From the NCBI GenBank assembly GCA_023433755.1, contig JAEYUA010000181.1, positions 1-45,010 of the forward strand: a DNA stretch of 45,010 nt. Direction: 5' to 3'. Below the pieces are notes generated by a model. It searched no databases, was not told where the DNA came from, and saw only the letters and a list, made by a program, of their open reading frames with translations. The DNA is from Bacteroidota bacterium (GTDB lineage: Bacteria > Bacteroidota > Bacteroidia > Chitinophagales > Chitinophagaceae). The position numbers and the translations under genes were made by a program. Numbering within the stretch: the first letter of the stretch is position 1; each line of letters opens with the position of its first letter. This document shows positions 21,465 through 29,825 of this stretch, piece after piece.

Positions 21465-21502
21465 ATCGTGAATCGTGAGGAGTGAATCGTGAGACGTGAT
21501 TT
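21461..21502. repeat. heptamer array after the HI0933-family gene
   Basis: GTGA starts at 21461, 21468, 21475, 21482, 21489 and 21496, an exact 7-nt period over six units (GTGAATC, GTGAGGA, GTGAGAC, GTGATTT). The first unit provides the TGA stop of the preceding gene. Confidence 0.82.
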
Positions 21503-21732
21503 GCCAACTGGAATCTATGTGATAGGGCGGATTTGATGTAATGCCTGGGCTGTTTTTTACCATTTGTTGGATCCATAGCAATCCTGCTAATCTGCTATTT
21601 CGTGCAATTCAAAATAAAAAGTTTTAGATACTTCTCAATCGGGAGCTAAACCACGAAAAATCAAACCTTTATAACTAACGGAATTCTAACAAAAAACCAC
21701 GCCTAAAAATCCGATTCCCGCCGCATTTAGCC
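21503..21732. other. AT-rich non-coding spacer upstream of rpsA
   Basis: I see no open frame of useful length and no strong hairpin. It is AT-rich with several A runs, which may act as an upstream element for the rpsA promoter. Confidence 0.4.
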
Positions 21733-21740
21733 TATTTTTG
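21733..21740 (+). promoter_or_regulatory. rpsA promoter -7 element
   Basis: TATTTTTG matches TAnnTTTG and lies 30 nt before the start. No clear -33 TTTG is visible. A start site near 21747 would leave a leader of about 24 nt. Confidence 0.6.
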
Positions 21741-21744
21741 CAGC

Positions 21745-21763
21745 CCCGTACAAAAACAACGGG
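21745..21763 (+). other. hairpin at the 5' end of rpsA mRNA
   Basis: CCCGT (21745-21749) pairs with ACGGG (21759-21763) around a 9-nt A-rich loop, ending 7 nt before the ATG. It fills most of the predicted short leader. Confidence 0.45.
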
Positions 21764-21770
21764 AATTTTT

Positions 21771-23729
21771 ATGGAAGAAAATCAAATTGTTAACCAGCCA
21801 GCCGGCGAGGCAGGCTCAAACGCTGAAGGCCAGGAGCAGGCATCTGCACAGGCAGAAACTGCTACAGCGACATCAAATGTACCTGTCCAGGCGCCTGTTG
21901 AAGAACGCGTAGCAACAGCGCATGATGATTTTGACTGGACCATTGACAAACGCAACGTGGCCAGTTACACCAACGAAGAAAAAGAGAAGTATGACAAAGT
22001 GTATGAAAACACTTTCGTACAACTCAACGATGGTGAAATGATCAAAGGCACTGTAGTTGGTATCACAAAAACTGACGTGGTGCTGAACATCGGATTCAAA
22101 TCCGATGGCCTTGTTTCCCTCAACGAATTCCGCGACATCCAGGGACTGAAAGTAGGTGATGAAGTGGAAGTGATGGTAGTGGAAAAAGAAGACAGGGACG
22201 GCAACCTGAATCTCAGCCGCAAACAGGCGCGTATCACACGTGCATGGGAGCGCATAGTTGAGATCCACAAAACAGGTGAGATCGTTACCGGTACTGTTAC
22301 CAGCAAAACCAAAGGCGGTCTGATCGTAGATGTATTTGGTATGGAGACCTTCCTGCCAGGTTCACAGATTGACGTGAAGCCTGTAACGGATTACGACCAG
22401 TTTGTTGGCAAAACAATGGAGTTCAAAGTGGTTAAGATCAACGAAGCCATTAAGAACGCGGTTGTATCGCACAAAGCGCTTATTGAATCTGACATCGAAG
22501 CACAGCGTGCACAGATCATTGGTAAACTCGAGAAAGGCCAGGTGCTTGAAGGAACTGTTAAGAACATTACAGACTTCGGTGCATTCATGGATCTCGGCGG
22601 ACTGGATGGTTTGCTGTACATCACAGATATTTCATGGGGCCGCATCAACCACCCAAGCGAGGTGCTGAAACTGGACCAGAAAGTGAACGTGGTAGTTCTC
22701 GATTTCGACGACGAGAAAAAACGTATCTCTCTTGGTCTGAAACAACTTACCCCGCATCCATGGGATGTGCTGCCTGAAACCATTTCAGAAGGCTCTATCG
22801 TTAAAGGCCGCGTGGTGAACATTGAAGACTATGGTGCTTTCCTTGAAATTCTTCCGGGAGTTGAAGGTCTTGTACACGTGTCTGAAATCACATGGGCAAA
22901 TACCCCGATCAATGCCAAAGAATTCTTCAAACTCGGCGACGAGCATGAAGCAAAAGTGGTAACACTTGACAAGGATAACAGGAAAATGAGCTTGTCTATC
23001 AAGCAGCTTTCCGATGATCCATGGAGCGATATCGAAACCAAATTCCCTGAAGGCAGCCGTCATTCCGGTGCTGTGAAGAACATCACCCCTTACGGTGTGT
23101 TTGTTGAACTCACAACTGGTATTGGTGGTATGATTCATATCTCTGACCTGAGCTGGCTCAAACGTTTCAACCACCCAAGTGAATACACCAAGGTTGGTGA
23201 GAACATTGAAGTTGTGATCCTGGGCATTGACAAGGATAACCGTAAACTTCAACTGGGACATAAACAACTCGAAGAAGATCCCTGGAATAGCCTGCAGGAT
23301 ACTTTTGCTGTAGGTTCTGTACACGAAGGAACAGTTTTGCGTAAAGACGATAAAGGCGCGATCGTTCAGTTGCCCTATGGCCTGGAAGGTTTTGCTCCTA
23401 ACCGTCACCTTGCCAAAGAAGATGGCAAGAGCGTAGGCGCTGATGAAACTGCACAGTTCATGGTTATTGAGTTTGACCGCAACGAAAAACGTATCGTGGT
23501 TTCTCATGCAAGAATCTGGGAGCAGGTGAAGATCGAAGAAAAAGATGCTCAGCGTAAAGAAGCAAGAGCTGAAGCTGATGTAACCAAGAAAGCAGTGAAA
23601 AACCTGCAGAGCAAAGTGGAGAAACCAACACTTGGCGACCTTGGTGCACTGGCACAGATCAAGGAAAGACTGCAAAAGGAAGAGAAAGGTGGAGCGGCAA
23701 AGTCTGATACACCGGAAACAGAAGGTTAA
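21771..23729 (+). CDS. rpsA: 30S ribosomal protein S1 (bS1)
   Basis: The start at 21771 (MEENQIVNQPAGEAG) gives 652 aa; an ATG 33 nt upstream is inside the promoter and is rejected. S1 brings mRNA to the ribosome, an important role in a phylum that rarely uses Shine-Dalgarno pairing. Six S1 (OB-fold) repeats are visible, beginning at GEMIKGTVVGITKTD, GEIVTGTVTSKTKGG, GQVLEGTVKNITDFG, GSIVKGRVVNIEDYG, GSRHSGAVKNITPYG and GSVHEGTVLRKDDKG. A glutamine/alanine-rich acidic N-terminus of about 60 residues and a lysine/glutamate-rich C-terminus flank them. It is a single-gene unit with promoter and terminator. Confidence 0.96.
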   Translation: MEENQIVNQPAGEAGSNAEGQEQASAQAETATATSNVPVQAPVEERVATAHDDFDWTIDKRNVASYTNEEKEKYDKVYENTFVQLNDGEMIKGTVVGITKTDVVLNIGFKSDGLVSLNEFRDIQGLKVGDEVEVMVVEKEDRDGNLNLSRKQARITRAWERIVEIHKTGEIVTGTVTSKTKGGLIVDVFGMETFLPGSQIDVKPVTDYDQFVGKTMEFKVVKINEAIKNAVVSHKALIESDIEAQRAQIIGKLEKGQVLEGTVKNITDFGAFMDLGGLDGLLYITDISWGRINHPSEVLKLDQKVNVVVLDFDDEKKRISLGLKQLTPHPWDVLPETISEGSIVKGRVVNIEDYGAFLEILPGVEGLVHVSEITWANTPINAKEFFKLGDEHEAKVVTLDKDNRKMSLSIKQLSDDPWSDIETKFPEGSRHSGAVKNITPYGVFVELTTGIGGMIHISDLSWLKRFNHPSEYTKVGENIEVVILGIDKDNRKLQLGHKQLEEDPWNSLQDTFAVGSVHEGTVLRKDDKGAIVQLPYGLEGFAPNRHLAKEDGKSVGADETAQFMVIEFDRNEKRIVVSHARIWEQVKIEEKDAQRKEARAEADVTKKAVKNLQSKVEKPTLGDLGALAQIKERLQKEEKGGAAKSDTPETEG

Positions 23730-23758
23730 TAACTTCGACTTCGTAAATATGCTTTAGT

Positions 23759-23792
23759 AAAAAGGCTGATCAATTGATCAGCCTTTTTTTTA
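23759..23792 (+). terminator. rpsA terminator
   Basis: A perfect palindrome centred between 23773 and 23774 (AAAAAGGCTGATCAA and its complement) is followed by nine T. The convergent SIMPL gene ends at 23807, and the symmetric A and T runs mean it could work in both directions. Confidence 0.9.
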
Positions 23793-23806
23793 GTTTCAAG
23801 GGTTTT

Positions 23807-24517
23807 TTATTTAAGGGCGAATACCACGTTCACCTCGTATTTGAGTTTGATCTTTTTAAAATCAGCCTGTGGGGCATCATTGATACCACCCTCGTTGGCT
23901 CTCATTTTTAAATTGGAAACCGTATTGTAATAAGGCTGGTAGAATTCATTTGGCTCACTGATGGTTACCGCGACTGAAATGTTTTCACCGATGGCCTCGG
24001 CCAGGTAAATGGCTTTTTCTTTCGCAGCTTTCACCGCTTCGATCTTCAATTGTTTCCTGATAGATTCCAACTGGCTGTGAGAAGTGCGCTGCACAAAAAA
24101 GTTCTGCGTGGCTTCATCGTTCAGTTTATCAACTAACTGGTCAACCTGCGCGCTGCTTTTCAGTTTCACCTGGTAGGCAATGGAGGCATAAAGCTCGTCT
24201 TTCAGCTTATTCTTTTTGCGCCACCATGGGTTCCCATTCAGCCCGTCATAGGAAGCGATGGTAACAGCGCTGTCGGGCAGTCCCATAGAGCGCACGGCCG
24301 CCAGGAATTCCTGCCTGATTTTGTCGATGGCAATCTTTCCCTGTCCTTTTTTCTCGTATTCTTTCAGATCTACCTGCACATAAATTTCGTCAGGAGTAAT
24401 TTCCATTTCCGAACTTCCGTTCACTGTGATGGTACGTGGAAAGGGCTGCTGGATCGTTTGAGCGCTCATCCCTGTAGCAAGAAAGGCACTCATTAATAAT
24501 AGGTACATTGATTTCAT
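23807..24517 (-). CDS. SIMPL (DUF541) domain periplasmic protein
   Basis: The 236-aa product has an N-terminal signal peptide (MKSMYLLLMSAFLATGMSAQ, cleaved after SA or AQ), so it is exported. The rest matches the SIMPL/DUF541 family: the opening RTITVNGSSEMEITPDEIYVQVDL and the later segment IKIEAVKAAKEKAIYLAEAIGE-like region (residues of about 155-176). The fold is beta-rich and forms oligomers in studied members; the role is not settled, although some act in the envelope stress response. It converges with rpsA at a shared terminator. Confidence 0.88.
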   Translation of the reverse strand: MKSMYLLLMSAFLATGMSAQTIQQPFPRTITVNGSSEMEITPDEIYVQVDLKEYEKKGQGKIAIDKIRQEFLAAVRSMGLPDSAVTIASYDGLNGNPWWRKKNKLKDELYASIAYQVKLKSSAQVDQLVDKLNDEATQNFFVQRTSHSQLESIRKQLKIEAVKAAKEKAIYLAEAIGENISVAVTISEPNEFYQPYYNTVSNLKMRANEGGINDAPQADFKKIKLKYEVNVVFALK

Positions 24518-24634
24518 GGCATTAAATTTTTAAAAGGATGTTGGGGTTGAGGCGATTACATAAATGCCCGGTAAAACGGCGCAGGAGTTAACATCTCATA
24601 AACACTTAACTTTAATAATCAATTTTGCCTGCCA

Positions 24635-25426
24635 ATGAATATTTGGAAAAAACTTGCTGAGTACAAACTTGTACGAAAGATTGTTTATGCCATTGTCGGG
24701 ATCGTTAGTTATCCCGGCCTGGCCCTGGTTAACAAGATCAGGATCAGGGGAACGGAGCACATAGAAAAGCTTCCCAAACAGAATGTTCTTTTTGTAAGTA
24801 ACCACCAGACGTATTTCGCGGATGTGATCACCTTCCTGCATATTTTCTGCGCAGTAAAATGGCGCAAGCGCAATCGGCTGGGTGTTCCTTATTATTTGTT
24901 GAATCCATTTACCAGGGTTTATTATGTAGCTGCTGAAGAAACCATGAAAAGTTCAATCATCAGCCGCATGTTCACGCTTGCTGGTGCACTTACTGTAAAA
25001 CGAACCTGGAAAAAAGACGGGGGGGAAGTCAGAAGGGGGCTCGATCCAAGCGATACACGTAAAATTGAAAGATCGCTTAACAAAGCCTGGGTGATCACCT
25101 TCCCGCAGGGAACTACCAAACCCTTTGCACCGGGACGGAAAGGCACAGCCTACATCATCAAACACTGCCGCCCCATTGTGGTACCTGTGGTGATCCAGGG
25201 CTTCTGGAGAGCCTTCAATAAAAAAGGGCTGACATTCAAAAAAAAGGGAACACGTCTTTCCGTAACTTTTAAAGCGCCGCTTGCTATTGACTATGAGGCG
25301 CCGGCAGAAGAAATACTGAAGCAGATCATGGATGCCATTGAACAAAGTAAGGAATACATGCTCAAAGGCGCCCATCACTGGAAGACCAGCGAAGAACCTG
25401 TACTGGCGAAAGCTGCGCAATTCTGA
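24635..25426 (+). CDS. PlsC-like 1-acylglycerol-3-phosphate acyltransferase with variant motifs
   Basis: The 263-aa product belongs to the lysophosphatidic acid acyltransferase superfamily, which adds a second acyl chain to glycerol-3-phosphate lipids at the inner membrane. Block I reads NHQTYFAD (about residue 55), where the usual HX4D is HX5D. Block III reads FPQGTT instead of FPEGTR, and block IV VVPVVIQG is normal. The N-terminus is basic with one hydrophobic stretch. The variations could mean a different acyl donor or acceptor. It is 26 nt upstream of dps and probably shares its promoter. Confidence 0.82.
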   Translation: MNIWKKLAEYKLVRKIVYAIVGIVSYPGLALVNKIRIRGTEHIEKLPKQNVLFVSNHQTYFADVITFLHIFCAVKWRKRNRLGVPYYLLNPFTRVYYVAAEETMKSSIISRMFTLAGALTVKRTWKKDGGEVRRGLDPSDTRKIERSLNKAWVITFPQGTTKPFAPGRKGTAYIIKHCRPIVVPVVIQGFWRAFNKKGLTFKKKGTRLSVTFKAPLAIDYEAPAEEILKQIMDAIEQSKEYMLKGAHHWKTSEEPVLAKAAQF

Positions 25427-25452
25427 GATACATTATCAATCAATTTTTTTTT

Positions 25453-25926
25453 ATGGCAAAACAAACAAGGATTGGACTTGATGCAAATCTTTCAAAAGAC
25501 CTGGCAAGCCAGTTGAACATCCTGCTCGCGAATTACCAGGTGTTTTATATCAACGCCAGGGGCCTTCACTGGAATATTACCGGTGAAAAATTTTTTGAGC
25601 TGCATGCCAAGTTTGAAGAGATTTACAATGATCTGCTGGTGAAGGTAGATGAAGTGGCAGAGCGCATCCTGACGCTGGGGTACACTCCGCTTCACAGTTT
25701 TTCTGATTACCTGGAAACAGCAACCATAAAAGAAGCCCGGAATATTTCTGACGGTAAAAAAGCAATGCAACACGTACTTGATAGTTTTGCCAGCCTCATT
25801 TCACTGGAGCGTAATATACTTGAACTGTCAGCCGAGGCAGGCGATGAGGGTACCAATGCACTGATGAGTGATTATATCCGGGAACAGGAAAAACTGGTCT
25901 GGATGTACACTGCCTATCTCAAATAA
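25453..25926 (+). CDS. dps: Dps family ferritin-like DNA-binding protein
   Basis: Dps proteins (157 aa here) form 12-mers that store iron, detoxify hydrogen peroxide and can coat DNA. The pattern LHWNITGEKFFELHAKFEEIYNDLLVKVDEVAER is diagnostic. The ferroxidase residues of E. coli Dps align to His39, His51, Glu55, Asp66 and Glu70. The N-terminus is short and only weakly basic (MAKQTR), so DNA binding is uncertain. It is 26 nt downstream of the acyltransferase and convergent with the thioesterase gene. Confidence 0.93.
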   Translation: MAKQTRIGLDANLSKDLASQLNILLANYQVFYINARGLHWNITGEKFFELHAKFEEIYNDLLVKVDEVAERILTLGYTPLHSFSDYLETATIKEARNISDGKKAMQHVLDSFASLISLERNILELSAEAGDEGTNALMSDYIREQEKLVWMYTAYLK

Positions 25927-25969
25927 TGATTAGCCAGGGAGGGTGGTTGAATACCGAGTGCCAGGTTTC

Positions 25970-26482
25970 TTATTTGATAAAAAGTGATTTGAGTTCGATT
26001 GCATCATCGGGCTTCATTTTTCCACCGAGGATCAGTCTTACCTGCCGGCGCTGGAGCGCTCCTTCAAAAAGCCTTTTTTCCTCTTCCGTTTCCGGGATCA
26101 GTTGCGGCACCACCCGCGGCCTGCGGTTGGGATCTAAGGCCACGAAAGTATAATAGGCTTCGTTGCTCTTGTATTTGAACTGCTGCTGGAAATCCTCTCC
26201 CCATACTTTTAAATGGATCTCCATCGAAGTATTGAAGGCACGGCTTACTTTGGCCTCGATGTGAACGGTATTACCAAGTTTGATCGGGTTTTCAAAAGAG
26301 ATATTATCCACTGATGCGGTAACCACCGGTGCATTGCAATGACGCTGTGCCGCAATTGCCGCTGCTATATCCATCCAGTACATCAACCGGCCTCCCATAA
26401 GATTGCCGAAAACATTGGTATCATTGGGCAGAACAATCTCGGTCATCATGGTGAAACTGTCGATAGGCTTTCTTACTTGCAT
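25970..26482 (-). CDS. acyl-CoA thioesterase, hotdog fold (YciA/BACH-like)
   Basis: The 170-aa product has the hotdog thioesterase signature PNDTNVFGNLMGGRLMYWMDIAAAIAA (about residues 19-45) with the catalytic Asp38, and a second stretch VDNISFENPIKLGNTVHIEAKV. Such enzymes hydrolyse acyl-CoA to free acid and CoA, as in YciA and the BACH enzymes. The C-terminal part (RPRVVPQLIPETEEEKRLFEGALQRR) is typical for the family. A near-consensus -7 element (TAACTTCG, minus strand, 26499-26506) lies 17 nt upstream. Confidence 0.9.
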   Translation of the reverse strand: MQVRKPIDSFTMMTEIVLPNDTNVFGNLMGGRLMYWMDIAAAIAAQRHCNAPVVTASVDNISFENPIKLGNTVHIEAKVSRAFNTSMEIHLKVWGEDFQQQFKYKSNEAYYTFVALDPNRRPRVVPQLIPETEEEKRLFEGALQRRQVRLILGGKMKPDDAIELKSLFIK

Positions 26483-26531
26483 AGCTGGAATTGAATGGCG
26501 AAGTTAGCGGTAATAGAGTAACTTTATGATT

Positions 26532-26714
26532 ATGGCAAAACTGAAAAAATATACAAGTTTTGTAGGATTGAAACTAGATTCGAAATCAAGTAATATGAAT
26601 CCGCGTCCAGATATTGCTTTTTCGGAATTCGAAGCTTTTTTAAAAAAATTACAAAGCGAATATTCCAAACAAAAGAAGGTTAAAACCCAAAATGGAAAAC
26701 AGCCTAATAGATAA
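26532..26714 (+). CDS. small hypothetical protein upstream of nucleotidyltransferase
   Basis: This 60-aa product (MAKLKKYTSFVGLKLDSKSS...) is polar and lysine-rich with a short predicted helix FSEFEAFLKKLQSEYSKQKK. An ATG two codons upstream (26526) is an alternative start. It overlaps the downstream nucleotidyltransferase gene by 23 nt, so the two are probably translated together. It has the size and position of an antitoxin or partner of the transferase, but no family is recognised. The local base composition is more AT-rich than its neighbours, suggesting transfer. Confidence 0.6.
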   Translation: MAKLKKYTSFVGLKLDSKSSNMNPRPDIAFSEFEAFLKKLQSEYSKQKKVKTQNGKQPNR

Positions 26715-27195
26715 TATTCTGACTGTTTGCAGAACGCTTAATAAATTTTCAGTAGAGTATATAATAGTCGGAGGGACCGCGGTTGCCCTACACGGTTACT
26801 ATAGACATTCCATGAACACAGTTGGCGAAATAGCTGAAAAACCTGATTTAGACTTTTGGTATAACCCAACTTATGACAACTACTTTAGACTTTTGAATGC
26901 TTTAGAGGAATTAGGACAAGATGTTACGGAGTTTAAAAACGAGCAAATGCCTAACCCTAAAAAATCATTTTTCAGGTTCGAGTTTGAAAAATTCACACTC
27001 GATTTTTTGCCGGAATTAAAACTATCTCTAAGGTTTCGATCTGCATACAATAGAAAAGAAATTGTTTCTCTGGATGAAACCAAAATTCCTTTTATAAGCT
27101 ATGAAGACCTGGTCCTTGATAAAAAAGCGAATGCTAGGGCTAAAGACCTAACTGATATTGAGCGGCTAGGCAGAAGTAAAAAAAACGAAGAGTAA
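26692..27195 (+). CDS. nucleotidyltransferase-fold protein (AbiEii/MNT-like)
   Basis: The 167-aa product has the minimal nucleotidyltransferase pattern: IIVGGTAVALHG (residues 24-35) with the paired glycines, then PDLDFWY giving Asp52 and Asp54, and a third acidic residue Asp104 in FTLDFLPEL. The C-terminus KKANARAKDLTDIERLGR is typical of relatives that end with an R-x-KD-x-x-D helix. Such proteins occur as toxins, as tRNA or protein modifiers, and in abortive infection modules. It is encoded in an AT-rich islet between the thioesterase and ddl genes, overlapping a small upstream ORF. The specific activity is unknown. Confidence 0.7.
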   Translation: MENSLIDNILTVCRTLNKFSVEYIIVGGTAVALHGYYRHSMNTVGEIAEKPDLDFWYNPTYDNYFRLLNALEELGQDVTEFKNEQMPNPKKSFFRFEFEKFTLDFLPELKLSLRFRSAYNRKEIVSLDETKIPFISYEDLVLDKKANARAKDLTDIERLGRSKKNEE

Positions 27196-27282
27196 ACAAA
27201 CCCTAATCGCGAACATACTGTAGATGCACTAGGTGCTGAATAATAAGTTCGAAACATATTACTTCTAATAGGCATCGTGACT

Positions 27283-27381
27283 CTAAGTGGAGCCCAGTTC
27301 TTCAAATACAGCTCTATTGGCAATAGCTTCCAGCGTAGGTGAAGCATATACCTGCGAAGAGAAAGAACCGGCATTTATAAA
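27283..27381 (-). pseudogene. possible decayed coding fragment
   Basis: A minus-strand frame of 32 codons without a start reads like protein (YASPTLEAIANRAVFEELG) before a TAG. The surrounding 217-nt spacer has no other open frame. It may be the remnant of a gene lost from the AT-rich islet; the evidence is only the residue pattern. Confidence 0.25.
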
Positions 27382-27412
27382 TTATCTCTGTTATAGTTTA
27401 GTGCTTTAGCCT

Positions 27413-27441
27413 TTTGCTTCGGAAAATATTTTCTACTTTTC
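27413..27441 (+). promoter_or_regulatory. probable ddl promoter
   Basis: TTTG at 27413-27416 and TACTTTTC at 27434-27441 (one mismatch to TAnnTTTG) are 17 nt apart, 19 nt before the ddl start. Confidence 0.5.
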
Positions 27442-27459
27442 CATCCCTAATCATTCACC

Positions 27460-28446
27460 ATGAAAAAAAAGATAGCCCTCGTTACAGGTGGTTTCTCAGG
27501 AGAGGCCGTGATTTCCTACCGTTCTGCCAACACAATTTTCAACCATCTCGATAAAGAAAAATTTGAGGTTTACAAGATCGATGTTAATACAGAGGGCTGG
27601 TTTTACGAGGACGCTGGTGGCCAGAAAGGCGAGGTGGATAAAAATGATTTTACCATAATGGTGCAGGGGGAGAAAACCGGTTTTGACGTGGTTTTCATTG
27701 GCATGCACGGCACCCCTGGTGAAGACGGTAAACTACAAGGATATTTTGATGTACTGGGACTGCCTTATACCTCCTGCAACGCGGCTACATCGGCTATCAC
27801 TTTCAATAAACGTTATACAGTGGCGGTGGCTGCCATGGCTGGAATTGGGGTAGCCAAATCCGCACACCTCTTCAGGCACACCCCTTATAACCTGGATGAG
27901 ATCCTTTCCACCCTGCAGCTCCCTTATTTTGTGAAACCCAATAATGGTGGATCTTCCATTGGCATGAGCAAGGTTACAGAAGCAGGACAGTTGAAAGAAT
28001 CGCTTGAAAAAGCTTTTAAGGAAGACGACCAGGTGCTGGTGGAAGAAATGATACAGGGAAGGGAATTTACTGTGGGTGTGTTCAAATCCAGGGGTGAGAT
28101 TACGGTGCTGCCTATTACTGAAGTACGGTCACACAAGGAATTTTTTGATTTTGAGGCGAAGTATGGAGGAATGTCAACCGAGACCACGCCGGCTGAAATA
28201 CCCTCCGACTGGGTTGCCAACCTGGAAGCCGCTGCCAAAAAGATCTATACCGTTTTCAACTGTAATGGGGTGGTTCGGATCGATTTTATTTACAACGAGC
28301 AGCAGGGCAGGCCCTATATGCTGGAAATCAATACCATTCCGGGCCAGAGCGATGCCAGCGTGATCCCGCAGCAGGTGAGGGCAAAAGGTTGGGAACTGAA
28401 GGATTTTTATACACGGCTGGTTGAGGAAGCATTAGGTAACCGTTAA
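27460..28446 (+). CDS. ddl: D-alanine--D-alanine ligase
   Basis: The enzyme (328 aa) joins two D-alanines with ATP to make the dipeptide end of peptidoglycan precursors. The start motif GGFSGEAVIS corresponds to the family GGxSxExxVS, and the ATP-grasp part is visible as YFVKPNNGGSSIGMSKV, VLVEEMIQGREFTVGV and MLEINTIPGQSDASVIPQQ. The metal- and phosphate-binding residues near the end (DFIYNEQQGRPYMLEINTIPG) are present. It is followed by the PASTA protein and rhodanese gene in the same direction. Confidence 0.95.
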   Translation: MKKKIALVTGGFSGEAVISYRSANTIFNHLDKEKFEVYKIDVNTEGWFYEDAGGQKGEVDKNDFTIMVQGEKTGFDVVFIGMHGTPGEDGKLQGYFDVLGLPYTSCNAATSAITFNKRYTVAVAAMAGIGVAKSAHLFRHTPYNLDEILSTLQLPYFVKPNNGGSSIGMSKVTEAGQLKESLEKAFKEDDQVLVEEMIQGREFTVGVFKSRGEITVLPITEVRSHKEFFDFEAKYGGMSTETTPAEIPSDWVANLEAAAKKIYTVFNCNGVVRIDFIYNEQQGRPYMLEINTIPGQSDASVIPQQVRAKGWELKDFYTRLVEEALGNR

Positions 28447-28549
28447 AATTGATTGTGTTCACAATAATAAATTCAACCGGCCTGGTTCTTGCCCGGTCCT
28501 GCGCTTTGATTCATTTTAATATATTGCATTCCCAAACTGGTATCCCTGC

Positions 28550-29365
28550 ATGATCAAAAACATTACCCGGCGCCCGCTCTGGTTCAACATCCTGGTAGGC
28601 ATCGGCATCATCGTACTCTTTTTCCTCATTTTCATGTTTTCCCTGAAATGGATCACCCGTCACGGTGAATCCAAAACGGTTCCTGCCGTTACGGGAAAGT
28701 TCATTGATGATGTACAGCAGCAGCTTTCAGATGGCGGCTTTGAACTCGTGATCCAGGATTCAGTGTATTACGATTCCATCAAACCAGGTATTGTCATTAA
28801 ACAATTTCCTGAGGCCGACCAGGTGGTGAAAGTGAACCGTACGGTCTATGTGATGATCAACCGTTTTGTTCCGCCGGATGTAAACATTCCCAATATTATT
28901 GGTGCGCAGCTCAGGAGCGCTGAGATGAGTCTCAACAGCCTTGGACTCAAACTGGGTGATACTACTTCCAAGCGGGATTTCGCAAAGGGCACAGTACTGG
29001 AAATGCTGGTGAATGGCCAGCCGGTAAAGCCGGGAGATAAGGTGAAAGTAGGTACCCGGATTGATATGGTGATCAGTGGTGGTATCCCCAATGAGGATGC
29101 CATGTCGGTGCCTAATTTATTTGGTATGCCTTACGATGAGGCAAGGATCTACCTCGAATCGCTGGGTCTTACCCTTGGCAGCGTGGTGCCTGATCCGGGT
29201 GTAACGGACAATGCTTCTGCTTTTGTGTACAGGCAACATCCCGAACCCAAAACACCGGATGGCGTCCAGGTTTATATCAGGCCGGGCCAGATGGTGGATA
29301 TATTTTTGAGCGCCCAAAAACCTGTGAGGGATACCACGCAGAACAGGCTTCCTGAAATTCCTTAA
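28550..29365 (+). CDS. membrane-anchored PASTA domain protein
   Basis: The 271-aa product has one N-terminal membrane helix (residues of about 12-34, FNILVGIGIIVLFFLIFMF) followed by three PASTA repeats, each starting with a V-P or I-P pair (TVPAVTGKFIDDV, NIPNIIGAQLRSAE, SVPNLFGMPYDEAR). There is no kinase domain and no transpeptidase domain, so it is a PASTA-only protein. PASTA domains bind unlinked peptidoglycan or related ligands. The position after ddl supports an envelope role. It ends 2 nt before the rhodanese gene, implying co-transcription. Confidence 0.9.
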   Translation: MIKNITRRPLWFNILVGIGIIVLFFLIFMFSLKWITRHGESKTVPAVTGKFIDDVQQQLSDGGFELVIQDSVYYDSIKPGIVIKQFPEADQVVKVNRTVYVMINRFVPPDVNIPNIIGAQLRSAEMSLNSLGLKLGDTTSKRDFAKGTVLEMLVNGQPVKPGDKVKVGTRIDMVISGGIPNEDAMSVPNLFGMPYDEARIYLESLGLTLGSVVPDPGVTDNASAFVYRQHPEPKTPDGVQVYIRPGQMVDIFLSAQKPVRDTTQNRLPEIP

Positions 29366-29367
29366 TC

Positions 29368-29676
29368 ATGAAACATATTACAGTAGAAGAACTCAAGGCC
29401 AGGATGGACAGCGGTGAAAAGATCAACCTGATCGACTGCCGCGAACCTCATGAGTACGAAGAAGCCAACCTGGGTGGCAAACTGGTTCCGCTAGGAAAGA
29501 TCCAGACCATGCAGGTCGAAGAGATTGAAGACCTCAAAGACGAAGAAGTGATTGTTCACTGCCGCAGTGGGCAGCGCAGCCAGATGGCCTGCATGGTGCT
29601 TGACCAGATGGGATTCAGTAATACGGTGAATGTTACCGGGGGCATACTGGCATGGAAGGAGAAGTATGGCCTTTAG
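29368..29676 (+). CDS. rhodanese-like single-domain protein
   Basis: The 102-aa product has a rhodanese fold with the active-site loop HCRSGQRS and the catalytic Cys65, the usual layout of a single-domain sulfurtransferase that moves sulfane sulfur. The opening ITVEELKARMDSGEKINLIDCREPHEYEEANLGG is typical. It has no signal peptide and is probably cytoplasmic. The stop TAG overlaps the first unit of a heptamer array. Confidence 0.9.
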   Translation: MKHITVEELKARMDSGEKINLIDCREPHEYEEANLGGKLVPLGKIQTMQVEEIEDLKDEEVIVHCRSGQRSQMACMVLDQMGFSNTVNVTGGILAWKEKYGL

Positions 29677-29825
29677 CCATTAGCCAATGGCCAGTGAATC
29701 AAATTCGAAAATTCATTGGCCTCATCATCCAGTTCTTATTTGTTATCAAAACGCATTTAAATACTGTAGTTCAATTGCCAAAGGCCACTGGCTAATGGCT
29801 AATGGCCAATGGCCTTTGGCCGGCT
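29675..29825. repeat. two heptamer arrays between the rhodanese and TonB receptor genes
   Basis: GCC starts at 29676, 29683 and 29690 on the left; GC[C/T] starts at 29784, 29791, 29798, 29805, 29812 and 29819 on the right. Both have an exact 7-nt period. The left block begins in the rhodanese stop codon and the right block ends at the stop of the convergent TonB receptor gene. Left units read AGCCATT/AGCCAAT and right units GGCTAAT/GGCCAAT; the palindromic GGCC cores allow partial pairing. Confidence 0.82.

Noticed and set aside
22785..23675. Large antisense frame within rpsA
   Set aside because: It is explained by the codon use of the real S1 gene; it contains no recognised motif, and the S1 domains are unambiguous.
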